A stretch of DNA of 64,000 nucleotides from NCBI GenBank assembly GCA_047606825.1, contig JASGDY010000131.1, positions 1-64,000 of the forward strand. The letters run 5' to 3'. Below are positions 7,186-17,600 of this stretch, piece after piece. The notes under the pieces are model-generated. The model made no database searches, had not been told where the DNA came from, and worked only from the letters and a program-made list of their open reading frames with translations. Position 1 is the stretch's first letter. Every line of letters starts with the position of its first letter. This stretch comes from Rhizosphaericola sp047606825 (GTDB lineage: Bacteria > Bacteroidota > Bacteroidia > Chitinophagales > Chitinophagaceae). The position numbers and the translations under genes are program-made.

Positions 7186-9912
7186 TTATAATACCGATAT
7201 TACGGTTTTGCCAGAGATTCCGTTTACCCCATGTGCACTCAATACTATCGTACCTCTGCGCCCCTGTTCCGGCTGGATAATGACGAGCGCGTACCCACCA
7301 AGCGTTTTGCGTTCCGGAAGAGAAAACCCTTGCAGGTCGGAAGGGTCGCCGTTGTCAGTTGCGATGATTTTCCCTGGGCCGCTGATATCAAAGCGCAGCA
7401 TCTCGTCCGCATTTGGCACGGTAATCCCGTCTTTGTCTTTCAGCTGTACCGTGACAAACACACGTTCATCAGCACTCGGCACCGCACGTTTTTTGTCAGC
7501 CTGCAATGTAATGGACACCGCATTGCCAGCAGTGTGCACTTTTTCCTCCGCCCAATGCTTTCCTTTCTTGTATGCCACGACCTGCAATACACCAGGCTCA
7601 TACACTACACTGTCCCATCTAAAGCGATATTCGTATTGACCTCTCTTTTTCCGGCCCAAGGATTTTCCGTTTAAAAACAATTCGGCTTCATCACCTGAAC
7701 TATACACATGTACCGGAGTTATTTTCCCGACCCTTTCGGGCCAGGTCCAATGCGGCAGAATATGCGCCATTGGCAAATCTGGCCGCCAACGGCTCTGGTA
7801 CAGGTAAAACCTATCTTTCGGAAAACCTGCCAGGTCTATGATGCCCGAATAGGAACTCCGGGACGAATAGTAAGGAGTTGGTTCACCCAAATAGTCAAAT
7901 CCTGTCCACACAAACTCTCCAGCAATATATGGATGACGATCCTGGGCGGCAAATACCTTGTCGGGAGATGCCCCAAATGCCGCAGTGTATAAATCATAAG
8001 AACTTACAAACCTATGTAACGAATCTCCACCCATATCATCACTTATAGGAGCACTAGTCCCCTCAAATACCGGAAACATATAGGTACCCCTTGAACTCAG
8101 GGTAGACGCGGATTCGCTACTCTGGATCATTTTGGACGGAAAAGCTTTTTGGAATGCACCATACAACGGCGGAGTATGGATACCTTTCAAGGCTGCATAA
8201 GCCGACGCATCCCGGATACCTTCCCCCTGATAGTTGACACTCAACACATCCATCTCTTTTGGGAAAGGCATATAAGGTTTGGCATAGTTCATGGAAGCTG
8301 TGGCAGGACGCGTCGTGTCCTCCTCATGGACTATTGTCCGCAACTCATGGGCGATACGCGCTCCTGCCGTATCCGTATATTGTTCACCTACTTCATTACC
8401 AAAACTCCACTCAATAATAGAAGGATGGTTTCGGTCACGTCGTATCATCGCACGCAGATCTGCCTCATGCCATTCAGGGAATATCAGGTGAAAATCCAGC
8501 GGGGTTTTCCCCTTTTCCCAACAGTCAAATACTTCATCGATAACCAGAAATCCCATTTCATCCGTAAGTTTCAGCAAGCCGGGATCGGGAGGATTATGGG
8601 ACATACGAATGGCATTGCATCCCATTTGCTTCAACAATTCCAGCTGTCTTCTGGCCGCACCGTAGTTAAAGGCCATGCCGAGTGCCCCCAAGTCACTATG
8701 CTGGTTGACTCCCTGTATGCGTACGGGCAGATCATTGACCAACAGGCCTTTTAAGGAATCGAAACGTAACTTCCTGATACCAAAATATGTAGTGTAACTG
8801 TCCAATACTTTACCATCCTGCACAATATAGGTAAGTGCCGCATACCGGTTTGTCACGGCATGAGGCAATGGTTGCCATAATGCCGGATGGGGAATATCAG
8901 TTGCCAATTGCAGGATTTCTGACGTATGGCCGACTAACCTTATTTTGGTTACCGGCAGCACCTTTACTTTTTTCCATTGCTCCTTTTCTCCGTTGCCCAC
9001 ATAATAAATGGAAGTCTGCACACTTACTGCCTGCGACCGGGCACCATTGTTTTCCAGCGCTACGGACATCTTCCATCCAGCGGAAGCGGCAGTTACATTT
9101 TGAGTGGTAACAAAAGTACCCCATTGGGAAATGTGTACGGCATTGGTTTTGACCAGCCGCACATTGCGGTAAAGACCACCGCCCGGATACCAGCGTGCGG
9201 AATTGGATGGATTGTCCAGACGAATAGCAAGCTGGTTTTCCTTACCGTATTGAATATACGGTGTCAGATCCAGCCGGAAGGAATTGTAGCCATAGGGCCA
9301 ACCGCCAACCAAATAGCCATTGAGCCATACCATGGCATAAGACATGGCACCATCGATATCCAGATAAATAGACTTTCCATGATCGGAAGAGGGTATCGCT
9401 ATTTTCTTACGATACCAGGCTATCCCCTGCAAAGGCAACCGTCCCATACCACCGCCCACAGGCACGTCTTCTCCTTTATAAAAAGGCTTGCCAATAGCCC
9501 AGTCATGCGGCAGCGACACCTTTTCCCACCCCGAATCGTCAAAACTGGCTTGGGTAAACGGGAAGTCGATACCGGGATTGGCTGCGGGGCGTAGATGCCG
9601 CTGCTGCGGATCACGAAGGAAAGGGTTGCCAGTAGGCAAAATCCACGGTTTTAGCACAAATTGTTTTTGGGTAGCTTTTTCGGAAATGTCGGCCCTAGTA
9701 TCTGCCACCTTACTGTCGTTGCGGTCCCTTACTTCCGGACGGACATCATATATCAGGCTATCCCCTCCCTGGTCATAACGCATAAAGTACCAGCCTGTTC
9801 GAAGATCTTCCGAATCACGTACCGCCACCATCTGCCCGGCTACAAACCGAACGGAAGCCAGAGATGCCATTACTATAAGAAGTGCTCTGTTCATTCGCAT
9901 GCTGTCAATCAT
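7186..9912 (-). CDS. Glycoside hydrolase family 2 enzyme (beta-galactosidase-like)
   Basis: This is a secreted GH2 protein of 908 residues. After a signal peptide (RALLIVMASLASVRFVAGQ) come the sugar-binding jelly roll (VSLPHDWAIGKPF, NGYLVGGWPYGYNSFRLDLT), the Ig-like domain, and a TIM barrel. The acid/base motif is FGNEVGEQ near residue 506 and the nucleophile motif is IAGEFVWTGFDYLGEP near 666. C-terminal domains resembling DUF4982 and a bacterial Ig fold follow. GH2 includes beta-galactosidases, beta-mannosidases, beta-glucuronidases and arabinopyranosidases; the sequence alone does not settle the substrate, but location suggests xylan side-chain removal. A GGGAG sequence six bases before the ATG supports the start at 9912. 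It converges with the esterase gene and seems to have its own promoter. Confidence 0.85.
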   Translation of the reverse strand: MIDSMRMNRALLIVMASLASVRFVAGQMVAVRDSEDLRTGWYFMRYDQGGDSLIYDVRPEVRDRNDSKVADTRADISEKATQKQFVLKPWILPTGNPFLRDPQQRHLRPAANPGIDFPFTQASFDDSGWEKVSLPHDWAIGKPFYKGEDVPVGGGMGRLPLQGIAWYRKKIAIPSSDHGKSIYLDIDGAMSYAMVWLNGYLVGGWPYGYNSFRLDLTPYIQYGKENQLAIRLDNPSNSARWYPGGGLYRNVRLVKTNAVHISQWGTFVTTQNVTAASAGWKMSVALENNGARSQAVSVQTSIYYVGNGEKEQWKKVKVLPVTKIRLVGHTSEILQLATDIPHPALWQPLPHAVTNRYAALTYIVQDGKVLDSYTTYFGIRKLRFDSLKGLLVNDLPVRIQGVNQHSDLGALGMAFNYGAARRQLELLKQMGCNAIRMSHNPPDPGLLKLTDEMGFLVIDEVFDCWEKGKTPLDFHLIFPEWHEADLRAMIRRDRNHPSIIEWSFGNEVGEQYTDTAGARIAHELRTIVHEEDTTRPATASMNYAKPYMPFPKEMDVLSVNYQGEGIRDASAYAALKGIHTPPLYGAFQKAFPSKMIQSSESASTLSSRGTYMFPVFEGTSAPISDDMGGDSLHRFVSSYDLYTAAFGASPDKVFAAQDRHPYIAGEFVWTGFDYLGEPTPYYSSRSSYSGIIDLAGFPKDRFYLYQSRWRPDLPMAHILPHWTWPERVGKITPVHVYSSGDEAELFLNGKSLGRKKRGQYEYRFRWDSVVYEPGVLQVVAYKKGKHWAEEKVHTAGNAVSITLQADKKRAVPSADERVFVTVQLKDKDGITVPNADEMLRFDISGPGKIIATDNGDPSDLQGFSLPERKTLGGYALVIIQPEQGRRGTIVLSAHGVNGISGKTVISVL

Positions 9913-10028
9913 TTAACTCCCGTAAAGATAAACCCAGATTAGATTAGATTAGAGAAATTCAACGACTTGAAACGTATCATTTTTCTATTGCGTAACCTGG
10001 GTTAAATCAAGAACTTGTTTGATCCTGC

Positions 10029-11714
10029 TTATTTCAGCTGCAATCCTTCTAAAAATTTATAATAAGCCGGTTTTTTATTAAACGAGCTGTCCCAAAGCAA
10101 TGGATAATCTGGTTTTAATTTTGTATTTATCCAACTGGATTTATCATCAATTCCCCAGACAGAAATGCCATACCGCTGTGCGGTGGGCACATTGGTCAAA
10201 TACGACTCTGCTAAATATTTATACTTAGCCGCCTGCTGCGTGTACAAAATAGGTGTGGGTATAAATGTAACGTTGGACGAAGGCGTAGTGGTATTAACCG
10301 GGTTAATGGCAATATCCAGCTCAGACACGCGTATCAGCAAACCCAGTTGTGCCAGTTTGGTGAACACATTATCCATACTGGTAGTGGGAAGGCTGTAATC
10401 CATGTGGAACTGTACGCCCACGCCATCAATGGGTGTGCCCATATCCTTTAACCGGCTTACTAAAACTATAAACGAGTCTAATTTAATTGCATTTGATTCC
10501 AGGTTATAGTCGTTTAAGAAAAGTTTTGCATCAGGATTGGCTTCATGAGCGGCCACAAAGGCCTTATAACACATGCTGTCAAGACCCAGATATTTTGCAC
10601 GGTAAAATTTTCCGCCGCTTACATCATAATCATCTGTGCGGGCTACCCCATCCTCATCAATGGGCTCGTTTACGACATCCCAGGCATTTACGGAGCTTTT
10701 ATACCTGCCTACCACTGTTTTTATATAGTTGACCATATTTGTGTCAATCCGATATTTAATTTCTTCATCAGTGGGCGCTATTTTCGTTATAACCGTACTT
10801 CCGGATCCGGTTTGCTCCAGCCTCAGGCTATCGATATAGTAAGTATTGGCATCGGCGCCTAAATCAAAAACCAGCGTATGGGTGCTGCCGGTAGCGGTAA
10901 ACGACCATGAATATTGCTGATAACTGGAGCCTATTACCTGGTGGGATAAGTATTGGGTACCTGTACCGCCGGTAATTTCAAATCTAAAACCATTTGAACC
11001 TACCTCACTCGCTTTTGCCCAAACTTTGATTGTATAATTTACACCAGAGGTAACAGTTAAAGCAGTGCTCGCCAGTTGTACCTTCCATGAATTGCTTTGA
11101 CCGTTTGAAACAGTATTGACCACCTTTAAGCATCCGTCACCATGATAACTTTCTGCTGAAGATCCCATGGATATTGTTGCATTCTGGGTATTGTAAACCG
11201 ACCAGTTTGCAAATGGTGCTGTTCCCGAACCGGCTGTTTCAAAATCGTTATTGGGAACAGTTATCGTAGTAGCCGAAACAACTGATGTGTCATAAGACTG
11301 CGGCTTAGTAATTAAACTATCAACCAGGTAGGTTGTTTGCTGCTGGCTGTGCCAAACCAGCGTGTGCCCAAAAATGCTTAAGCCTGCGCTGATTGCGGCA
11401 TCTACAAAAGCATCGGCGGTAGTAAAATTGAACACACCTGTGGAACTAAGCAGGGACGCATGTTTCATACTGTTGCCGGGGGTAACATTATTAAACTGGG
11501 TTTTAACTATATATGCATACATGCCATTACTTAAAAGTGAGTCCTCAGATACGCCGGCGCCAATGTAAAACAACACAGCATCTTTCAGCTTAAGAGTGGT
11601 GTCTGCGGTTAAGGTGCTTTGGGTTCCGTAATCCGCTTTTTTACATTTACTAAAAATAGCCGCAAGCAGGATGCCTGTAATAACCAACAGTGCGGGTTTT
11701 ATATAATTTTTCAT
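10029..11714 (-). CDS. GH10 endo-beta-1,4-xylanase with inserted carbohydrate-binding module (lipoprotein)
   Basis: This xylanase of 561 residues starts with a lipoprotein signal (LLAAIFSKC, Cys near residue 24), so it is probably surface-anchored. The GH10 barrel is split. Its first strands, including FGHTLVWHSQQ, lie at residues 50-140. A CBM4/9- or CBM22-like jelly roll occupies about 150-310 (DFETAG, FANWSVYN, YYIDSLRLE). The rest of the barrel follows, with acid/base Glu in WDVVNEP (about 350) and nucleophile Glu in SELDIAI (about 465). This split architecture is known from the main xylanase of Bacteroidota xylan loci, such as that of Prevotella and Bacteroides. It is last in the SusC1-SusD1-SGBP operon and would generate the oligosaccharides imported by that pair. 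Confidence 0.9.
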   Translation of the reverse strand: MKNYIKPALLVITGILLAAIFSKCKKADYGTQSTLTADTTLKLKDAVLFYIGAGVSEDSLLSNGMYAYIVKTQFNNVTPGNSMKHASLLSSTGVFNFTTADAFVDAAISAGLSIFGHTLVWHSQQQTTYLVDSLITKPQSYDTSVVSATTITVPNNDFETAGSGTAPFANWSVYNTQNATISMGSSAESYHGDGCLKVVNTVSNGQSNSWKVQLASTALTVTSGVNYTIKVWAKASEVGSNGFRFEITGGTGTQYLSHQVIGSSYQQYSWSFTATGSTHTLVFDLGADANTYYIDSLRLEQTGSGSTVITKIAPTDEEIKYRIDTNMVNYIKTVVGRYKSSVNAWDVVNEPIDEDGVARTDDYDVSGGKFYRAKYLGLDSMCYKAFVAAHEANPDAKLFLNDYNLESNAIKLDSFIVLVSRLKDMGTPIDGVGVQFHMDYSLPTTSMDNVFTKLAQLGLLIRVSELDIAINPVNTTTPSSNVTFIPTPILYTQQAAKYKYLAESYLTNVPTAQRYGISVWGIDDKSSWINTKLKPDYPLLWDSSFNKKPAYYKFLEGLQLK

Positions 11715-11859
11715 CTGTTTATTTTTTTATTTTTCAAATTGCCAGATGGAATTCAGCATAAAAATTTTCATCACTGTGGGTATAAAATCTGTTCGAAAAT
11801 TTTTATGCTTGATTTCATATACCGGAATTTATAATTAATTCAGAATCGTTTTTAAGGGA

Positions 11860-12993
11860 TTAAGGTTCCTGGACAAACTTGATATTGTCGAGATTTAATT
11901 CGGAAACCGTTCCCGATGTGCCTACCTGCGCAAAATCCACTTTAGTGATTGTTGTCGGATCGATCATGGTTGTTCCCTCAACCGGCGTGGCAGAACTATA
12001 GCCATATCCAATAGTAGATAACTGTATCGTTGTGGTTTGCCAGCCGGTCCAGTTCACACTCATATATTTGGTATAAACAGTGCTTACAGCCGTGCCATCT
12101 GCAGAATTGGCCGTTATAGTTACTCTTATCTTTGTGGTAGATGAATAGTCGCCCGGGTTGGCATCAAAGCTAAAATATATTTTATCTGCAGAAGCGGTCA
12201 GCTCCAGGGGCGTGGTATAAGTGCTCGCTCTCGGATTAAAGCCAACCCAGCCGCTGGATTCGGGGTTTACAACTGATAATTTGACAAACAGGCCTGAAAC
12301 CGGATCCGGTGTCGCATTGGTATAAGAGGCGGTAATGGAACCGATGTAGGAGCTGCCCCGCGAATAAGCATCCCAGGTTGGACAAACGCCATTGCCGTCG
12401 AAATCTGTAAGCAGTATTTCCCCAAAACTAATCTGCGCCGTTCCGCCGGCCGTTACAATAACCAACTGGCCGGAGCTGACACCATCAGGGACCGTGAACC
12501 GTATCTGAGATTCACTGTCAATGGTGTAATCTGTTACTTCGACTCCGTCCAGTGTAATGGAGCTGATGTTTGCAAAATTGGTACCGGTTACTGTAATCTC
12601 ATCGCCGCTTACACCGCTTATTGGTGAAATGGACTTGATATAAGGTATGGGCTGAATTACTTTAAACTGAACCGTAACGGTGCTGCTGTCGCTGTTTTTT
12701 AAAACCACATCGTTCCACCCAAATTTGGCGCCGCTAGGTACATTGCAAAACAATACAGAATCTGTGTTGTACGTAGAATTGAGATAGGTAGCTTTTATAC
12801 CTCCAAAATCAATGGCTACAATATTGCCAAGGTTTTGACCGGTGAAATAGAAAAACTGCCCCCTGATGCCGGAATCCGGTACGGCCTTTACATTGGTGGG
12901 TACCACTATTTCATTTTTGGTACAGCCTGTATGGGTAAAAACCGATCCTGATACAGCAATCAGTATTATAATATATAGTGAATACTTTTTCAT
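11860..12993 (-). CDS. IPT/TIG-domain surface glycan-binding lipoprotein (SusE-position)
   Basis: This protein of about 377 residues has a lipoprotein signal with Cys in FTHTGC. It has two or more IPT/TIG-type immunoglobulin-like repeats (VPDSGIRGQFFYFTGQNLG and SPISGVSGDEITVTGTNF) followed by a C-terminal beta-rich domain from about residue 190, ending in LDNIKFV. This is the build of SGBP-B proteins in xylan loci, where the C-terminal domain binds xylan and the Ig repeats act as a stalk. It lies directly downstream of SusD1 and upstream of Xyn10 in one operon. ATG codons exist at 13011 and 12993; the second gives a compact signal peptide (MKKYSLYIIILIAV) and is preferred. Confidence 0.8.
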   Translation of the reverse strand: MKKYSLYIIILIAVSGSVFTHTGCTKNEIVVPTNVKAVPDSGIRGQFFYFTGQNLGNIVAIDFGGIKATYLNSTYNTDSVLFCNVPSGAKFGWNDVVLKNSDSSTVTVQFKVIQPIPYIKSISPISGVSGDEITVTGTNFANISSITLDGVEVTDYTIDSESQIRFTVPDGVSSGQLVIVTAGGTAQISFGEILLTDFDGNGVCPTWDAYSRGSSYIGSITASYTNATPDPVSGLFVKLSVVNPESSGWVGFNPRASTYTTPLELTASADKIYFSFDANPGDYSSTTKIRVTITANSADGTAVSTVYTKYMSVNWTGWQTTTIQLSTIGYGYSSATPVEGTTMIDPTTITKVDFAQVGTSGTVSELNLDNIKFVQEP

Positions 12994-13015
12994 CTTACTC
13001 TTTTTAGTCATTTAA

Positions 13016-14659
13016 TTAGTAATAGCTAACAGCTGGAACATCTGCCGCAAGATTCGGGTTTTGGTCTATCTCGCTTTGAGGTATGGAAAAAAGAAGCTTT
13101 GAGGCATCGAATATAATTTTATTGCTCACCACGGAGCCGCCGCCATAACCGCTGTACCTTCCTCTTTCCCGCTGGCTGAGCCAGGTAATCGCATCTGCCT
13201 GCGGCATCCTCAGCACATCATACCAGTACATACCCTCAAAAGCAAATTCCAGCCTGCGCTCGTGGAGGATGTCGGCAAAACTTATGCTGGTCTCGGAGGC
13301 CAGCCCGGCGCGGTTCCTCACTTCGTTAAATGCGGCCAATGCATTTGCATCGCTGGTTGATGTTCCACCTGCCAGTATGGCTTCTGCATAAGTGAGCAAC
13401 ACATCGGCATACCGGATCATATAAGTATTAATCCCGGTACTCATAGAATAAACGCCCCCGGTAGAAGCATTGTCTGCGTAAGTTCCCACCACATATTTTT
13501 TTGCATTGCCTCCGGTAAGGGAAATATATCCGGGATAAGTATAGCCTCCGCTTGCCTGTAGTAATTCAGAATAAGTATCGCTTATACTGCCGCCAACCGG
13601 GTTAACCATATAAGTTGGTTTTCTTCTTAAATCCGTATAAACATTACTTACAATCCCTTCTTCCTGAAACTCGGTCTGTAGATCGAGTGTTGGCCTAAAA
13701 CTGCCCCAGCCATCGGTGCCGCCGGTGAGCCCCTGGTTGTAAGCGGCGCAATAGGACTGGGTAACATTGCCTGTACCATAAGCGCCGCTGGCATTGCTGG
13801 CAACCCATTGCAGGGCAAAGATCGATTCTGAATTGTTGTTGTTTTTTGTATAGAACAGATCGGCGTAGTCACTTAGCAGCTCATATCCGTAAGTAGACTT
13901 ATTGCTGATGACAGCCCAGGCTTCTTCCGCTGCTGCCGCATAATCCGTAGCCGGGGTTATACTGGCATCGGCATTGTTAGCCGCTCTTGTCAGGTAGACC
14001 TTTGCCAGTAACGCGAGTGCGGCTCCTTTAGATACACGCCCCGCATCGGTTTGCGTATTAGGCAGATAGGTTTCTGCAAATTCAAGATCAGTGATTATAA
14101 ATTTGTAAATATCCTTTACGATGTGTTTTGGCTGCAGATAGTCCGTCTCTATATCCAGAGTTTCCGGAATAATGGGTACTTCCCCATACAGCCGGACCAG
14201 GTAAAAATAAGCGATGGCCCGGTGGAATCTGGCCTCCGCCAATGCCACGTTCAACACAGAGGTATCCACACCCGACGAATACAGTGAAATGTTTTTCATT
14301 ACTGCATTGGCCTGCCCTATAACCTGGTAAAGACTTGCCCAGCCTTTATAAAGATATTGGTTACCGGTAGTAAAAGACACGTTTTGGAACTGCAGCATAT
14401 CCGCATCTGCATCGCCGGTTGAGTTGCCCGAACAAACATCCCCAACGCCCATACTGAACTGGCAGTTGAAGAAAAACCAAGGCTGTCCATACAGCGCGGC
14501 AGTAGCAGTCTGCACGCCGGTTGCGGTAGCGTACACTTCTTCAACAGTATAGTTACTTTGGGTAGTGCCGTCAAAGAAGGATTTTTTACATCCGGCAACC
14601 GCAATAACTGCAAAAAGCAGAAACAATTGTAATTTTTTAAATATCGAATATGTTTTCAT
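13016..14659 (-). CDS. SusD/RagB-family nutrient-binding outer-membrane lipoprotein (pair 1)
   Basis: This is a SusD homologue of about 547 residues. It has a lipoprotein signal (FAVIAVAGC), the helical TPR-like core (ANAVMKNISLY, AEARFHRAIAYFYLVRLYG), and the conserved C-terminal pattern (RRLEFAFEGMYWYDVLRMPQ, FSIPQSEIDQNPN). SusD proteins cap the SusC channel and help capture oligosaccharides. The frame extends upstream to 14713, into the end of SusC1, but the ATG at 14659 starts a proper signal peptide and leaves a normal 31-bp gap. Its neighbours (SGBP and xylanase) point to xylo-oligosaccharides as ligand. Confidence 0.9.
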   Translation of the reverse strand: MKTYSIFKKLQLFLLFAVIAVAGCKKSFFDGTTQSNYTVEEVYATATGVQTATAALYGQPWFFFNCQFSMGVGDVCSGNSTGDADADMLQFQNVSFTTGNQYLYKGWASLYQVIGQANAVMKNISLYSSGVDTSVLNVALAEARFHRAIAYFYLVRLYGEVPIIPETLDIETDYLQPKHIVKDIYKFIITDLEFAETYLPNTQTDAGRVSKGAALALLAKVYLTRAANNADASITPATDYAAAAEEAWAVISNKSTYGYELLSDYADLFYTKNNNNSESIFALQWVASNASGAYGTGNVTQSYCAAYNQGLTGGTDGWGSFRPTLDLQTEFQEEGIVSNVYTDLRRKPTYMVNPVGGSISDTYSELLQASGGYTYPGYISLTGGNAKKYVVGTYADNASTGGVYSMSTGINTYMIRYADVLLTYAEAILAGGTSTSDANALAAFNEVRNRAGLASETSISFADILHERRLEFAFEGMYWYDVLRMPQADAITWLSQRERGRYSGYGGGSVVSNKIIFDASKLLFSIPQSEIDQNPNLAADVPAVSYY

Positions 14660-14690
14660 GACTGTATCGTTTATTAGGATTTTCAGTAAA

Positions 14691-17600
14691 TTAAAATTCA
14701 GCGTTAATACCAAATGTCACTGTCCGGGGCACCGGATAGCGTCCCATGTCAATGCCGGTTCTGAATATATCATAGTTCATGGAACCTATTTCAGGGTCGT
14801 AACCTGAGTAATGTGTGAATGTGTACACATTCTGAACGGCTATATAGGTCTTTAGTTTACTGATGAATTTCGGAACGATTTTACTGTTGGGGGAAATAGT
14901 GTACGCCAGCTGTATGTTTTGTATTCTCAGGTAAGATCCGTCTTCAATAAACCTGTCTGATATTTGTGTGGCATTTCCGTTAGGGTCGCCATTGGCATAC
15001 CTAGGGATATTGGTATTCGGGTTTTCGGGTGTCCATCTGTACTTTACAGATTTCATCTGATTGCCCGAAGCGGCTGTCATTCCCTCGCCCCAGACCCTGG
15101 TATAGTTGTACACATCATTACCATAAACGCCGTTGGCAAATATGGTTAAATCAAAGTTCTTGTATGTAAAATTGTTATTAAAACCAAAGGTGAAGTCTGG
15201 ATTGGGATTACCAATGATGGTACGGTCATTTTCATCTATTACCCCGTCTCCGTTAATGTCTTTAAATTGGATATCACCCAGATAAGTTCCTGATTTGGCA
15301 TCAATACTATTGCCATTTTTAATGGGTACCGAATACAATTTTTCCAAGTTGCGTATGATACCCACGGTTTTCAGGCCATAAAACAGCCCTACCGGCTGTC
15401 CGACAGTAGTATAGGTGATAGTTTGACCACCATTTGTTGCTATGGCTCTATATATGGCACTTACGCTTGTTGTAAGCTTTTTGACTGTATTTTTATAGCG
15501 GGAGAAAATGAGCGTGCTGTTCCAGTTAAAATCTTTCTTACCGGCTGTATGATATTTTAGCGTCAAATCAAATCCCCTATTCTGCATTTTACCCAGATTC
15601 ACATACCGCGATGCAATTCCGGAAGCCGAGCCTTGGCTGGCAACACCGGTGCCGGTTATATAGGGAGCCGGGTCGGGAAAGAGAAATTTATCAGATATTT
15701 TATTATACAGTTCAAGTGTCAGATCGAACCGTTTTGCAAATGACGCGTCTATTCCTATGTTGGTGGACTGCTGGTGCTCCCATGTCAAATCGGGGTTGGC
15801 GTAATTGCCCTGAACATAGCCTGCGCCGCTACCAAATGCAGTTTGGTTGATGAACACCTGATTCATATAAGTACCCCAGGCATATTGAGATATGTTTTGG
15901 TTGCCCACTTCACCATAACCGACCCTTAGCTTAAGGTAGTTCAGGAATGGATTCTTTTTAAGAAATTTTTCTTCTGAGATCGTCCAGGCCACTGCCGCCG
16001 CAGGAAAATAACCCACCTGTTTACCCGGGGCAAAATTGGAAGATCGATCCCTGCGCAGCGTGCCGGTAAATGAATACTTATTATCAAAATTATAGAGAAG
16101 CCGTCCAAAATAGGATTCCTGTGCATTATAGCCCTTGGATTCTGTGCTGCTGGCAGTAGCCGGGTCCCCTTCGCTTAATGAGGTGGGGTCGTTTGTTAAA
16201 AATCTAGATCTTGATGAAGTGATTACATCATACTTGTTCTGGCTTACTTCGCGGCCCAGCATAAACGTAATATCATTTCTTTCAATTTTGTTTTTATACG
16301 TCAATACAGACCGCCAGTTCCAGTAAGCAGCATTATTGGTCTGCACATTCATGGTGTTAAGTGTATTGGTCACACTTCCCCATGTATAAGTGGGCACAAA
16401 TGTTTGTGATTTATTCCAGTTAAGATCGGAGCCGAAATCTGAACGCAGGTTGAGATGTTTACCAAAAGCCACCTGTGCAAAAAGGTTATTCAGAAACCGG
16501 CTTTTATCATTCGTGGTATGCCAGGTTTTGGCCTGTGCTACAGGGTTGCCTGCGCCCACACTGCCAAAACCGCCATTAGCCTGGGTCTCATCGGGGCCGC
16601 CAAAAGTGCCATCTACAACATTATAAACAGGCACATCAGGAGCCTGCAATATGGCCATAGCTATTACATTACCAAAGCTGTTATTGGCATTATTGGTCAG
16701 GGTTACTTTTTGGTTATTAGTTGAATACGTAGCATTGATACCCATTTTCAGCCATTGGGTCACATCCGTTTCTAAGTTGAGCCTCACAGATTTCCTTTTC
16801 AATCCGGATCCTATTATTGTTCCTTCCTGGTCGTAATAGTTGCCGGATATATAATAGTTAACACCCTTTGTTCCTCCGGATAAGGCTAATTGATGGTTTT
16901 GCTGCACGGCTCTTGTAAATATTTCCCGCTGCCAGTCTGTACCATAACCTAACAGGCTGATATTGGCATATTGGGATTGCCGATCCTCACCCCTAAAGTC
17001 AGCTATATCATTTTTATAGGCGGCATATTCCTTTAGGTTGAGCAATTCCAGATATCTCGAATTGTTGGAGGCACCTATATAAGAATCGAGAGTAATTTTG
17101 CTTTGGCCGGGCTTGCCTTTTTTGGTGGTAATGATCACTACCCCGTTAGCTGCTTTATTGCCATAGATAGCGGTAGCAGACGCGTCTTTTAAGATATCAA
17201 CGCTCAATATATCCGACGCATTAAGGCTTGCCAGGGCACTCATTTTTGTTTCACCATCCCCTGCAATGGAGAGCACATCGTTGTTGCTGTTTCCGTCCAC
17301 GGGTACACCGTCGATAACGTATAAAGGCTCATTGCTCCCGAGTGAAGAAATACCCCTGATCTTTACAGATACGCCGCCACCCGGTGCTCCGGAGTTTTGG
17401 GTGACACTTACACCGGCAACACGCCCCTGCAACATTTGGTCGATACCGGCCTGGGGCACATTCCTGATGTCTTCGGCCTTGATGGACGATATGGCTCCGG
17501 TAAGGTCTTTTTTCTTTACCTCACCATAGCCGATAACTACCACCTGGTCAAGCTGGCTGCTGGTCGATTGTAATTGTACTTTTAGTGTTTTGTTGGTTTC

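Noticed and set aside
9942..9960. Short ATTAG tandem repeat before the GH2 gene
   Set aside because: Only three or so units; could be a slippage product and no function is indicated.
9971..9982. TGAAACGTATCA as a further LacI-type operator near GH2
   Set aside because: The half-sites match poorly and the length is 12 rather than 14, so it does not fit the pattern of the other sites.
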